In this document: positions 9,213-20,400 of the stretch, piece after piece
Position numbering within the stretch: position 1 is the first letter of the stretch
Layout: every line of letters starts with the position of its first letter
Assembly: GCA_004764695.1 (NCBI GenBank)
Contig: SMSO01000014.1
Location: forward strand, 5,462,845 to 5,526,844
Source of the DNA: Schizochytrium sp. TIO01
Taxonomy: Eukaryota > Sar > Bigyra > Thraustochytrida > Thraustochytriidae
DNA: 64,000 bases
Reading direction: 5' to 3'
Program-made: the position numbers and the translations under genes
Notes under the pieces: generated by a model
The model's database searches: none
The model's input: the letters and a program-made list of their open reading frames with translations, nothing else
Told to the model about the DNA's origin: nothing

Positions 9213-10945
9213 CCTGCCGGTCCTTTGTCGAAGTCCTCCAGAGACAATCGGTCCTGTCTAATTGAATTATGTAGTGAGCCCAAGCAATCTATACTTCAGT
9301 TTCCGCTCTTGTAGCTCTCCCTAAAATATTGACCCAGATCTCGAGCTCTACAAAGCCACAAACAGCGCTTTGTCAACCGCCACTCGATAAAGGGCCTCGA
9401 CACGCTTTCCTCACGTGGCGGTGCGTATCCCTTCGCCTCTCAGGATTCTACCTTCGCCGCTCGAGCTCGTGCTCGTCTGGTTTTTGGTGATGTATCTCCT
9501 CGCGCAAGCAATCGATGACACTCAAACAACAACATCACTAACCAGAACAAACAAAACAACAAAAATCAAAGCACATCAAGAAATGAAAATGCTCCGACAC
9601 GAAGTTCTTTATTACGCAATCCTCCTTTTCAATAATCTTAGCTACTATAAACATTACCTGTCCTGAATTTTCTTATTTCCAGATCAGCCTTTTCCCCTTT
9701 ATCTCCTCCTATAGACAGCATGGCACAAGCTCTTCTACTGTTTTCGTTAGCTGAGGTTACAGGTCGGCCTTTATGAGCATTGGGATGGTTTCCCCGAATC
9801 GCCGACGTTGCTTGAGGCGGTGTTACTGGCCCCCACTTTTGGGTATCGGAAGAACCCCCCTATGCTCAGTTGAGCCGAAGTTAGAGTGGTGAGCGTAAAA
9901 GCTAGCGCAAGCAGGGGCGAGGAGGGGGGTAGTTTGCCGGAAAGAGAGCAAGAGCGAGAAAGAGGCAAGCGAAGCAGCGGCAGCAAGCAAGCCCGAGTCC
10001 GCGCGCAGCAGAGGTTGCTCTGCGCGGCGGCGAGGCCCGGAAGTCCGATCGGCACCGGCTCGGCGCCGCTCCAGGCTCGGCCCGAGTCACGTACCTGCGG
10101 TGGCGGCCGCGCGTGCGCCCGTGCGTCGAAAAAACATCTGGCCATCTGGCCATCTGGCGAGCGCCGCCGAGGCGTCTTCTTCTGCGTCTTGTTGCATTTT
10201 GGGTCAATTGTAATACGCACGACCTTGGCGCCCTACTAATCTTGGAGGTCTCATTTGGTACATTCGTTAAGCGAACATCGGTCGGAGTCGCACGTTGGGT
10301 TTACAAAACCTGTTTTGAGTTGAAAACAACGAAGTCTTTTCGGTTTGTTGGCGTTTTTTTTTTTTTGCTGATATTCGTGAAGAACTTCAACCCTTGAAGA
10401 ATTATATTTTTCTACGGCCTTGGGGATCTCGTCAGAGCTGGATTTAAACGATAGATTTCTAGGATCGAGGGCGTCGCTGTGCTACACTTGCTTGCTCAAT
10501 TTACAAACGGGTTTTGTGTCGCAGTAGCTCAAATTTCTGTCGAAGGCTTTGTCAACTTGTTTTTCTTGCTTGGCTTCAAGGAAATTTTCCTGCACAGTTT
10601 GGTCAAAAGGTTGTGGAGATTGGTTCACATTTTGGTTGGGATTCTGCTGCAACTGGCTTGTTCTGAAGGATTGTGACTGGATAATTGTAAAGAAGGGAGG
10701 ATCTTTGACTATTGATTTTTGTGTAAAAGCTGTGAAGATCAGGACCAGATCTGGTGGGTTCTTGAGTGAGCATAGATTTCAAAGATAAAGGTGGTCTTTT
10801 ATAAACAACCTCTTATAAACTCACTCCCTGCATAGGATCCAGTAAAATTAAGTTTTGCCGGTGGTCTGAACCAAGAGAGAAACATCCTGATACAATCGAA
10901 ATAGCAGCGGCAAAGGCAAAAACAGCAGTGTGTCGCACTTATTGC
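9213..10945. promoter_or_regulatory. Divergent intergenic region between J-domain and importin-like genes, with GC-rich island
   Basis: The 1.7 kb between two divergent starts contains a GC-rich island at about 9900-10165, followed by T-rich and T-run sequence and then AT-richer leader up to the importin-like ATG. A CATCTGGC unit is repeated three times around 10137-10160. Open frames over the island on both strands (for example 9771-10220 -) are Arg/Pro/Ala-rich products of base composition and have no homology. The island probably serves as promoter or CpG-rich 5' region for one or both genes. This is inference. Confidence 0.45.
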
Positions 10946-13726
10946 ATGGCCCAAGGGAAGGCAAGGACAACACAGGGTCATCAGCAACACAGCTTAAGTT
11001 TACCAAGTGGTGGTACAAACGGTGTAACAGAGGAGACAACTTTTAGCAACACGAACGGCAACAAGGGCCTGGCACGGCCCAAGAGCGGCACCGCGAGGGG
11101 AGGTGCGGTGTCGCCTGGACCGAGGTCATCATCTTCATCATCACCATCATCAGGGTCGGTTCCGACAACGGTGCAATCTTCATCAAAAATGGACAGACAG
11201 TCTCTCGAACGCATGCTGATGGGTTCTTCAGGGCCTTCAGGAAACCGCGACGCCTCACCACCACGACGAGACGCACCAGGACGCGTACCCGCACCAGTGT
11301 CGAGCACAGCTCAACCATGGTCTCAAAACAATCTCGAAACACTCAAGTCCGCTATTGCAGACTTGGAACAGATGCTGCGCAGCGACCAGGCCGATGTGCA
11401 GTTGGAGGCAACCAAGAAGTTCCGACAGCTCCTCTCGGTAGAACGGGATGCACTGGTACAAGACGTCCTGGACCGCGACATCGTGCCGCAACTGCTGCAC
11501 TTTCTTAAACAAAACGGGCACGCCGCACTACAGGTGGAGGCCTTGTGGGCCTTGACTAATATTGCCGCAGGTGCCACAGAGCACACGCACATGCTGCTGA
11601 AGAACGACGCTGTCCCAACGCTTGTGTCATTGCTGAGCTCGACTCACCAAGAGGTTCTAGAGCAGGCAGTCTGGGTGTTAGGAAACATTGCCGGTGATGG
11701 AACTCCGGCGCGAGACAAGGTTTTGGAGGCGCAGGTCTTGACACCTTTGTTGCAATGCATGCAGGATGTGAAAAAAACAAGCTTGCTGCGCATTGCGACC
11801 TGGACCCTGAGCAACCTGTGTGATGGTCAACCAAGGCCAGACTTGAATGTCCATGCAGTGCTTGCGACTCTGCGATCCGTGCTGCAGTCTGAAGACACGG
11901 AGGTACTTTCGCATGCTTGTTGGGCACTAAGCCATTTGTGTGACGGACCAAGTCCTCATATTGAGGCAGTAGTGGAGGCAGAGGTGTGCCCACGCCTTGT
12001 GCAGCTCTTGCCCAATAAGTCGTGGCGTGTGGTTAAACCCGCGCTGCGCACGGTGGGTAATATTGTCTGCGCTGAAGACGAGCAAGATTATACACAGCAG
12101 ATCATTGAATGCGGCGCCGTACCGTGCCTTAAGGAACTGATCAGCCACAACAACCGCGACATTCAGAAGGAGGCGTGCTGGACACTGAGTAATATTGCTG
12201 CTGGAACTATTGACCAGATCCAGCAGGTGCTGGAGTCAGGTAGTATTCCAACATTAGTGAAACTAGCGAGCAAGGATGCTGACACAGACCCGGACGTGAA
12301 GATCGAAGCCTGTTGGGTTCTTTTAAACGCTACCTCATGTGGTAGCGACTCGCAGATAGAGCACCTGGTGCGTGAGGGTTGCGTTGCTGTGCTCTGCAAT
12401 CTTTTGCAAGATAATTCAATGGTGATGATGGCTTTGGAGGGTTTGGAAAAGATTCTCCAGGTTGGTGAGGAAACGACAACGCTCCCGTCGACAGGTACAG
12501 CTGGACCTCCACTTAATGCGTCCAAGGATGACGCGGCAGTTGCAGCGGCTAGGCAAGATGACGCTCACTCAATCTTGTTAACGGCAGATAAAATACAAGA
12601 TTTACAGAAAAATCGCAACGCACAGATTGCAAAGCGAGCTACGCGCATGTGGAAGCAATACTTTGTAATTTGTGCGATCTGCCAGCATCCGTACTCGAAG
12701 CAATCACCGGCTACAAAGTTTTGCACTGAATGCAAGTGTAATGTCTGTGTGCGCTGCGACTGCTCGCGGTTCCATCTTTCCTATCAGGAGAATTTGTGGA
12801 AAGAGATTGCCGAGGACGAGGCCAAGGGAATGCAAAACCACAGCAAAGGACAGTCCAAAAAGTCCAAGAATAAAAAGAAAAAGGTTAAAGACAAAAAGAA
12901 AAAGGACAACCAGTCCAAGGCTGCAAACAAAGATAATAATACATCAGAGCGAGATCATAGCTCAGCGTTGAATGGGAATCAGACATCGGGTGATGCGGCG
13001 TCAGCACCCGTGAACCCACCAAACTCTTCCGCGCCTCCTCCCCCATCTTCTGCGTCAGCTGCTACCGTAACATCTGCAACACCTGGCACGGAGACCTCAA
13101 ATGGCTCTCCCGTACAGTGTGATCGAAACAGTAATAGTAAAAGTAACAGTAGCGACAGTAGCAATGGAAACAACAATAATGTCAACAACGCTGATGCTAA
13201 GGTCGATGATGATCCCAAAACCTCAACCACGACTATTGGTAATGGTCATGGAGATGGCGAGCAACGTGATTCTCAAAGAACTGTGGGTGTTGCACCTTCC
13301 CCGCTTGCAGCGATCGATTCCTCAACTGTTTATAAAAATACAGAGGATGTGCGGACTAACCCTGGGTCTGGTGAGGCCGCCTCGTCGTTTACTCTCGGAG
13401 GCATGGGGCCTGCCGTGAATGGCTTGCAAGCCAATGGATTAAGCAATCTGTCATTGCGAAGTGATTCCACCTCGTCTAAAGTGTCGCGCAGACCTAGTAC
13501 TGATCAAAAGTTTCCGCTACTTGATGACTTGGGTGATGACAAGGACACACTTATGGCGCACAATGATGTCTACGTGGATTTTTTGAACAAAAAGGGCAGC
13601 ATTCTGGATCTTTGGAAGATCATGGACGAAGACGATTCTGGTCAGCCCGACGAAGATCTTATGCTACTCCACCGCCAAGCTATGGAACAGAAGCTTAAAC
13701 AAGAACAAGAGCAGGCGCGGCATTAG
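10946..13726 (+). CDS. Importin-alpha-like armadillo protein with Cys-rich C-terminal extension
   Basis: A 926-residue protein; the start is the first true ATG (10946). Residues ~120-505 are importin-alpha armadillo repeats with the NLS-groove Trp/Asn ladder in order: WALTN (201-205), WVLGN (243-247), WTLSN (286-290), WALSH (326-330), GN in RTVGN, WTLSN (412-416), WVLLN (457-461). Importin-alpha carries nuclear-localisation cargo to importin-beta. The N-terminal ~115 residues are Ser/Pro/Gly-rich and show no basic importin-beta-binding (IBB) helix, which is unusual. After the repeats comes a cysteine cluster: Cys 576, 579, 593, 596, 598, 601, 604, 606 and His 610, likely a zinc-binding module. 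A Lys-rich stretch (~627-655), ~200 Ser/Asn-rich residues and an acidic/helical C-terminus follow. Ordinary importin-alpha is ~520-550 residues. The ARM assignment is firm; the function of the tail is unknown. Confidence 0.85.
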   Translation: MAQGKARTTQGHQQHSLSLPSGGTNGVTEETTFSNTNGNKGLARPKSGTARGGAVSPGPRSSSSSSPSSGSVPTTVQSSSKMDRQSLERMLMGSSGPSGNRDASPPRRDAPGRVPAPVSSTAQPWSQNNLETLKSAIADLEQMLRSDQADVQLEATKKFRQLLSVERDALVQDVLDRDIVPQLLHFLKQNGHAALQVEALWALTNIAAGATEHTHMLLKNDAVPTLVSLLSSTHQEVLEQAVWVLGNIAGDGTPARDKVLEAQVLTPLLQCMQDVKKTSLLRIATWTLSNLCDGQPRPDLNVHAVLATLRSVLQSEDTEVLSHACWALSHLCDGPSPHIEAVVEAEVCPRLVQLLPNKSWRVVKPALRTVGNIVCAEDEQDYTQQIIECGAVPCLKELISHNNRDIQKEACWTLSNIAAGTIDQIQQVLESGSIPTLVKLASKDADTDPDVKIEACWVLLNATSCGSDSQIEHLVREGCVAVLCNLLQDNSMVMMALEGLEKILQVGEETTTLPSTGTAGPPLNASKDDAAVAAARQDDAHSILLTADKIQDLQKNRNAQIAKRATRMWKQYFVICAICQHPYSKQSPATKFCTECKCNVCVRCDCSRFHLSYQENLWKEIAEDEAKGMQNHSKGQSKKSKNKKKKVKDKKKKDNQSKAANKDNNTSERDHSSALNGNQTSGDAASAPVNPPNSSAPPPPSSASAATVTSATPGTETSNGSPVQCDRNSNSKSNSSDSSNGNNNNVNNADAKVDDDPKTSTTTIGNGHGDGEQRDSQRTVGVAPSPLAAIDSSTVYKNTEDVRTNPGSGEAASSFTLGGMGPAVNGLQANGLSNLSLRSDSTSSKVSRRPSTDQKFPLLDDLGDDKDTLMAHNDVYVDFLNKKGSILDLWKIMDEDDSGQPDEDLMLLHRQAMEQKLKQEQEQARH

Positions 13727-15590
13727 TAATTCCTCAATCTGAAACAAAACGGCAAAAACATATTCACATAAAACACATTCAGGCTTTCTTGAAATGCATG
13801 CTCTTGCATTTCGCTATTGATTGCAATTTGTGCGTCGCTGTTTTGTCAGATCGAAAACACAGTTGTTCTCCTTCACCAAATTCTATTTTATCTTCTTCTT
13901 ACTATTTGCCTCCTCTTTCCTTCTTTTTGATTATTCTGCGATTACTAACATGTATTTTCATTGAGACAGAAATTGGACAGTTTCTATATTCTCTCTTCAG
14001 TAAACCTCCTGGCTCACAAAGTGTACTTGAGTACATTTAACGATTTGAAGTTTAACAAGAGCTAATTTAAAACGGAGGGTTCTAGGCTTCTCACAAATTA
14101 CTGACGTCTATTAAGATAAACGAGCTAGTGGATTCGCAGACCACTCTGGTTTAGACTCCAATTGCTTTTCTAAATGAAATTTCAACATTACCTACAGCAC
14201 AGGTGAAAGTTCGAACGTGGGCATTGTTTAAAGTATTCATTATTCTCATGTCAGAATTAAATTGGTATGTCTCACATCGGCTTCCTACCGTAAACTCGCC
14301 CTTTTGTTCTCTCACAAGATACCATATTATAGCATAATCTAGGACTACAGCAAGATTTGACAAACATCGTTTCATTCGTATTACTTCCTGCATTATGTAT
14401 TCTTGGCGCGAAGGAATGCAAAATCTGGCGGGCGTCAAAAATAGTGAACCCACTTCAGGATATTTTGGTGATGCCTTGAGTGGTTTGTTCTAAGTGGCTG
14501 GATGAAATTAAGAAGTAAGCTGCAGTGCCGAGCCGAGCCTTCACGTCATATTTCTGGTAGTTGTAAAGCCTTGTTTAATTGTGTAAGCTTGAAACTTATT
14601 CTCATCTATTGATGGTGTGAGCTTGAAACTTGCTCTTTGCTACTTTTACAAACTTTTGTTCCACTTGACTTTGAACTCCCTCTGAGACACGCGTCGAAAG
14701 GCTTGGCAAGGCTTGGTGGAGGGCTGCCAGGGGATTGTCTTTTGAGTAGGGGTAATGAGAACATGTAAGTCGTGATTACTGGGAAGTGTAGCTTGTTGGG
14801 GTCCACTCAATATTTGCAGTCGATCAAAGTCTCTAAGTAACTGGCAAGGCTTGGTTTGTGAAACTTGTGAATGGTGGACAAATGTCAGTGCTCTTTGAGA
14901 ACTTGCAAAAATAAATAAATAAATAATAATATTTATTTAAATTTTATTTCTTAAGCTCAAATCGTTCTCTCACCAGGCATGCATGCTTACAGAAATTAGC
15001 TGCACTAACAGTTAACAATGAAAAGAAATTATGATTGATTCCTGACAAATCATGATAAGGATCAATTTCGCGTCCATACTTATTTTTCTTTGTTTTTTTA
15101 AATCGTGTACCCTCACATAGCATTTCAAAAAACATCTACCTGCCAAAGTTAATGAAGGAAAATAAAATAAGCCTTGTAATTGAATTTAAACAAAGAAATT
15201 ACTTCGATGTGTAAAGTATTATTGGCGTGCTTGTTTCTGCAAAAAAACAACCACAGAAACAAAAACAACAAAAAAACAAAAAAAAAAAGTAGCCACAGCT
15301 TTTTGAATTAAGTTCCTGCCATAATCTTGTCAGTCAGGGATTTCCATTATTACTATTGTCAAAAAAATATTTGAGGTCGCTACAGTGATGCGAGGCGTTA
15401 ACTTGTATCGATATCAGATGTCTGGATTTGTGTAGATTTGATATGTATATATGTATGCAGCAAATGGTAATCTAATTGACACTTGATAACACTCCACGTC
15501 TGCCCGTTTCCCACCCGAAAGAATGACAACAAGAAAGGAAATGGAAGAGATTAAGCATAGGCGAGTCCTGAAAACGATGAAAATTTGGAT
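13727..15590. other. Start of gene desert, AT-rich, no gene seen
   Basis: Contains the 3' flank of the importin-like gene, then AT-rich DNA. A short imperfect repeat at about 14590-14640 (GTGTAAGCTTGAAACTT and GTGTGAGCTTGAAACTT) and several CAAGGCTTGG words at 14700-14860 are visible. Short open frames on both strands have no homology. Confidence 0.45.
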
Positions 15591-17460
15591 GATAGTACCT
15601 TATCTATTTCGAAATGCATGACTGCTTTTGTTTGAAGACGTGGAGTATGGGAAGCCTTGCAGTCATGCTCTTTAAAAATTTAATTCAATCAGGATGTGGC
15701 ACTTGATGCAAAAACTAAGTTACTTATATACATATATATTATAGAGCCCTTTCGGAGTATTCGGATGAGCGGGGTATCTTATATCCTCCGAGTTTTATCT
15801 GTGCAGAATTAGTTTCAACTTTTCCTTTCCTTATTTCATGGTGTGAAATCTGTAAACCCTCGCAATCGTGTTTCTCTTTTTTCGATGATAGTGAAAAGCA
15901 TTACTTGTTGTGAAAATCCAATGATTGGCAGATCATTGAAAGTGTTTGAAATTATTCCTAAGGATTCAAATTGAAAGCCTTCAAGTTTTATCTATATTTA
16001 TAAAATCAAATTTGTTCCCTCTTCATGAGTTGCAACCGTCATTTTTCTATAACTGTTGGTTAAAAAATCTGAGAATTGCCAATTATTTTTATCATTCACA
16101 AAAACATTGAGAGCCATTTCTGAGAATTCAGATTGAAAGCCTTCAGGTTTTATCTATATTTATAAAATCGAATTTGACGTCCCTTCTTCATGTTGCATGA
16201 TTTGAAACCCGTATAGAGAGTTACGACCGTTTTTTTTTTTAATTTTAAATTTACTGTTCGATAAAAATCTGAGAATTGTCAATTATTTTTACCATTAACA
16301 AGCATTGAGAGCCATTTCTGAATATTCAAATTGAAAGCCTTCAGGTTTTATCTATATTTGTTAAATCAAATTCGACATCTCTTCTTCATATTGCATGATC
16401 TGAAAAACGTAGAGAGGTGCGATCATATTTTATCCTTTACTGTTAGATAATCATTTGAGAGCTACCAAAAGTTAAAATTGGCAGACAATTTTTTTTTAAA
16501 TGCTGAGAGATATTTCTGGGTATTTGAATGAAGCATTTTGGCCCCTCCTGACAGTTGTAATTATTTCATGATGATAATGTCATTTGCATTTAAGAATGCG
16601 TGAAGAATGTAAGGCCTTGCCGACACCCCTGACTACTTTCATACTTTTTCCTTTTTCCTTTTTCAGTTGAGTAAAGGAGTGGCACTCGGTGTAAAGTCCA
16701 AAAGAGCCTCGAGAATGAATGAGAACATTCTGAGAGTTTTTTTCGGAGTATTCTGATGAATAATTTCTCCTAACTACCGAGTTTTAGTTTGAGTTTAAAG
16801 AACTCAGGCTTATAGCATTTCATCGTCATCCACAGAAATGTGAAATATGTAAAGCCTTGCACTAATGTCTTTTCCCTTCCTTTTTTTTTTTGCATTTCCT
16901 GAGAGAATTTGATGCAAATAAAAACCATCACCGAGCAAGAAGTAATTCGGAGAACCATCTTCAAAAGCAGCCTCCGAGTCTTATCTATCGCTCTGTAACA
17001 AAAAATGTCATTATCATTTCACTTTACATTTTAAAGGACGTGAAATTTGTAAAGCCTTGCTGTCATGTTTCCTTTATTATTTTCATGAAATATGAATCAG
17101 GGAGAGTGTTTTTATTCTTAGCCAAGTCGTACTTGCAAAGATTTCAAAGAGAAGCGGCCTTCTTCTCCCTTCCTTTTTTATTTTGCATTTCCTGAGAGAA
17201 TTTGATGCAAATAAAAACCATCACCGAGCAAGAAGCAATTCGGAGAATCATCTTCAAAAGCAGCCTCCGAGTCTTATCTATCGCTCTGTAACAGAAAATG
17301 TCATCATCATTTCACTTTACATTTTAAAGGACATGAAATTTGTAAAGCCTTGCTGTCATGTTTCCATTATTATTTTCATGAAACATGAATCAGGGAGAGT
17401 TTTTTTATTCTTTGCCAAGTCGTACTTGCAAAGATTTCAAGGAGAAGCGCCCTTCTTCGA
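15591..17460. repeat. Degenerate ~200-bp tandem array ending in a recent 293-bp duplication
   Basis: Diverged units recur head to tail. The word GTAAAGCCTTGC or close variants occurs at 15649, 15852, 16609, 16849, 17049 and 17342. A second word, (G)AAAGCCTTCAGGTTTTATCT with variants, occurs near 15786, 15973, 16135, 16333, 16968 and 17261. A third, GAGAGCCATTTCTGA with variants, precedes the second. Spacings are about 160-240 bases. The last two units (16870-17162 and 17163-17455) are 293 bases each and differ at only about a dozen positions, so that duplication is recent. Both units hold an ATG-less open frame of about 95 codons. Differences between copies include at least as many amino-acid-changing as silent changes, so I read this as satellite-like DNA, not a gene. 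Confidence 0.8.
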
Positions 17461-20400
17461 TTTTATGTGACTGATGGTTAAATATTGGAACAAAAAATTC
17501 AATAACATCGTTGGGAATAAAGCCTTCGAGTTCTGTTTTTTGAAACCCGTCATCACTCCAAAGAGAAATGATGGATTTACATTAAAATTTTACGAAGTTT
17601 CTGGAAACTCCAATCGTTTTATTTCGCTTGTGAAAAGAACCTTGGTTTTTCTTTCAAACCTAGAGAGAGGAAAAACGCCTTTGAGATTCAACTGCTTATG
17701 ATTTACGATTGGAAATGTGTCCACCTGAAAATTCCTGGTGTCAGCATAGGAAAATGTCCTTGTCAAATTGAAATAGCATTCAAATACGGGAATACCAAAA
17801 ACAAAAGCGCACAGGAAGCATGTTCCCGATGGAACTTATTGGCTAGACCTAAATGAATGGACAGGGAGTGAGATAATCAGCGAAGCTATGCGACGTCCGA
17901 ATGCTTTGAATTTCAATTATTGTTTCATTTGTGGCACACAAAGCACCGACATGTTGAGGTGGCGTGTTGTAGCAGTGGGTCCCTTGCCTCATGGAGATTG
18001 TTTTGTGGTAAAAACTGTTTGACCGCAGTGTCATTAAACGAGCTCTTCTTGCAGTATGCACTATCCTCAGAGAGTCGGAGTGTTCGGCTCAATTCACTGT
18101 AGGATGGTTTTGCCAACAATTCGTTGAGAGGGAGTTTTCTGATACTAAGGCAGGGAGCGGTTGACAAATTCAGGTCTGCAGGTTTAAAAAGTGCTCATAC
18201 GATAGCCTCTAGCAGACTCGCTTTTAAACCTTAGAGAGCCATCCGAACCATTCATATTTTTCGATGCTTCTTTTTCAATTCTGCGTCGTGATTCATCTCA
18301 TATATCATCATCAATCTCTTTCATCATTCTTGCGGTAACTCTATTCATTAAATTCTCGATTATGGCAATCAAAGTAGAGTGTAAAGTGTTTAGTTGAAGA
18401 AATGGCCACCGCAAAACATTCAGCCTGATTAATAGCCAGCTAAGTTTTGCAGAAGAAAGATATGAAAGCGTGAGCAGGGCAGGAGTTGCAAGGATGTGGT
18501 CAGAGGCACAAAATGAAAACCCAGGTTTGAAGGGCAAAGAGTTTCCAACGTTTGCCTTTTCATAAATACCATCATGCATGAAGGCGACGAAGATTCTTGC
18601 AAGTATAATAAAATATTATTGAGCTTTGTTGTTGTGCACAATTAGGGTAGCTGCGGCGTTCCCACCGAAGCGTCCACAATCTGTGTAGAGTTGAGGTATG
18701 AAATAAGATCGGAGGGTCTTTGGTGACCTTCGGAGCTCAAGCAACCAGAAACAAATTCCTCCTGTTGTGTAAAAGCATGTTCCCACGAGCTTTCCTTCCA
18801 GATTTGTGAGAGAAGTGATATTCCAAACAGAGCTACTTCCAGGGTTTTGATTATCAGAGTACTACATAGTGGCGGTATTTTAAAGAAACCTTTTTCGGTG
18901 ACCTCCGAGCTCCGCTCCAACGTTGTGAAGAAAATAAAAAAATAAAAAGCAGAACTTTAGAAAATAAGAATATTACTACGCCCTCGGGTCACTTTCTCTA
19001 TCTTTCTAATAAGTGCTCCGCTTCAAGCTTGATTCGGAGTCAGCTACCAAGGTCATAGTTTTGCTATTTTCTACGAGTGATACCTTTGGCCTTTGTACAA
19101 CTAGTCTCACGAAACTTCGCCTAAGAATACTTGCAGTGCTGGTAGAAGCGAAACCCAGTAATTGCTACTTAGCTGTCTAAGGTACCCTCAAGTTCTTTAA
19201 CTTCCGCAAGTAGTCCTATTACTCCTTTAGTATTATCTTTAAGTAGCAGCCATCACCGTGGTGAAAGAGACCATTAGGCCCTACCCCTACTGCTTTATAG
19301 CGAAAAGACAGGCCTCCTCTCAGAAAGACACGCATAAAGCACTTTCAACATGGATTTTCTTCTCTCAAATGGTGCTATTTCCACCGCCTGTCGCTCTACT
19401 CTTGCTCCTCTTTAGCGCCAATAACCGCTTTCATCTTCAGTTTTCAAAATAAACAAGAAATCCCAATATGCATTGAGAGGTCACTTCCGACCCCCCTAAT
19501 ATTTCCTGGCGCTCGACTTAAAGTTCTCTTCGCTAAAGCCGCGAGTAATCTTCACCACGAACTCAGCTGTTGGGTTCTTTGGGGGGGGGGGGCACTTCAA
19601 CTGTGCAGCACTGCCAGCTGCCACAATAGGCCTTGTGGTTCTTGGTTCTTGCGTCAAGACCCTCCGTGCTGGCCCTCGCGAGGCTTCAAGAGGGGCTATT
19701 ACTACAGAAGTGCACTGTGAGTCGGAGGTGCGAAACGCTGGCTACCACCGAGGCATAACCGCTTAAGTTGTAACCTGTCTGCAACGTGCGTGCTTGTGGT
19801 CTTTAACAAGCAAGCCCTTTGCTTGTGACGTTATGCTTTGAAGACGCGGGGAGACCTTACGAGATTTCTGCTACGCTTGTTTCTGATCAGAGGCGTCGTG
19901 AATACCACCCTTTGCTTTGCTGTGCTTGAGAGTTTTATTTTGGTTTTGTTTTGGAGCTCGGAGGAGTATTAGGTAGTACCTCTAATGCCAAAACGATTGA
20001 GGAAACACGAAGAAAACTCGGAAGCCTTTTCATATCAGCGCGGGGCTTACACAGAAATATGTTGCAAAATAAAACTGGGTGTTTTTATCTTGCTCTTCTG
20101 ACCTTTTGCTTCAAGTTCTGAACGCGCTTATGCTGCTCGAGAGTGCTGGGAATACCTACGATCTCCGACCAACTTGGAACGAAACAGCCAGCCTTGCGTG
20201 ATTGCAGGGCCCCTCAGAGACGCTGGTGTCGCCCTGGATCCGTGCCAGTTCCTTACTTCGAAGTTGTCATTCTTACCTATTCATTCCATCCTGGAGCCAA
20301 TTATAGAATAGGCTTTGTGGATTGGACGAAGGCCAAGCCACTGCGGAGTGTTAGAGAAGTCTTTAACGTGTGGCGTCGATCGAGCCTTTGTCAAGTTTAT

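Noticed and set aside
9771-10239. Arg/Pro-rich frames on both strands of the GC island
   Set aside because: Simultaneous open frames on both strands reflect base composition; the starts are not convincing and there is no homology.
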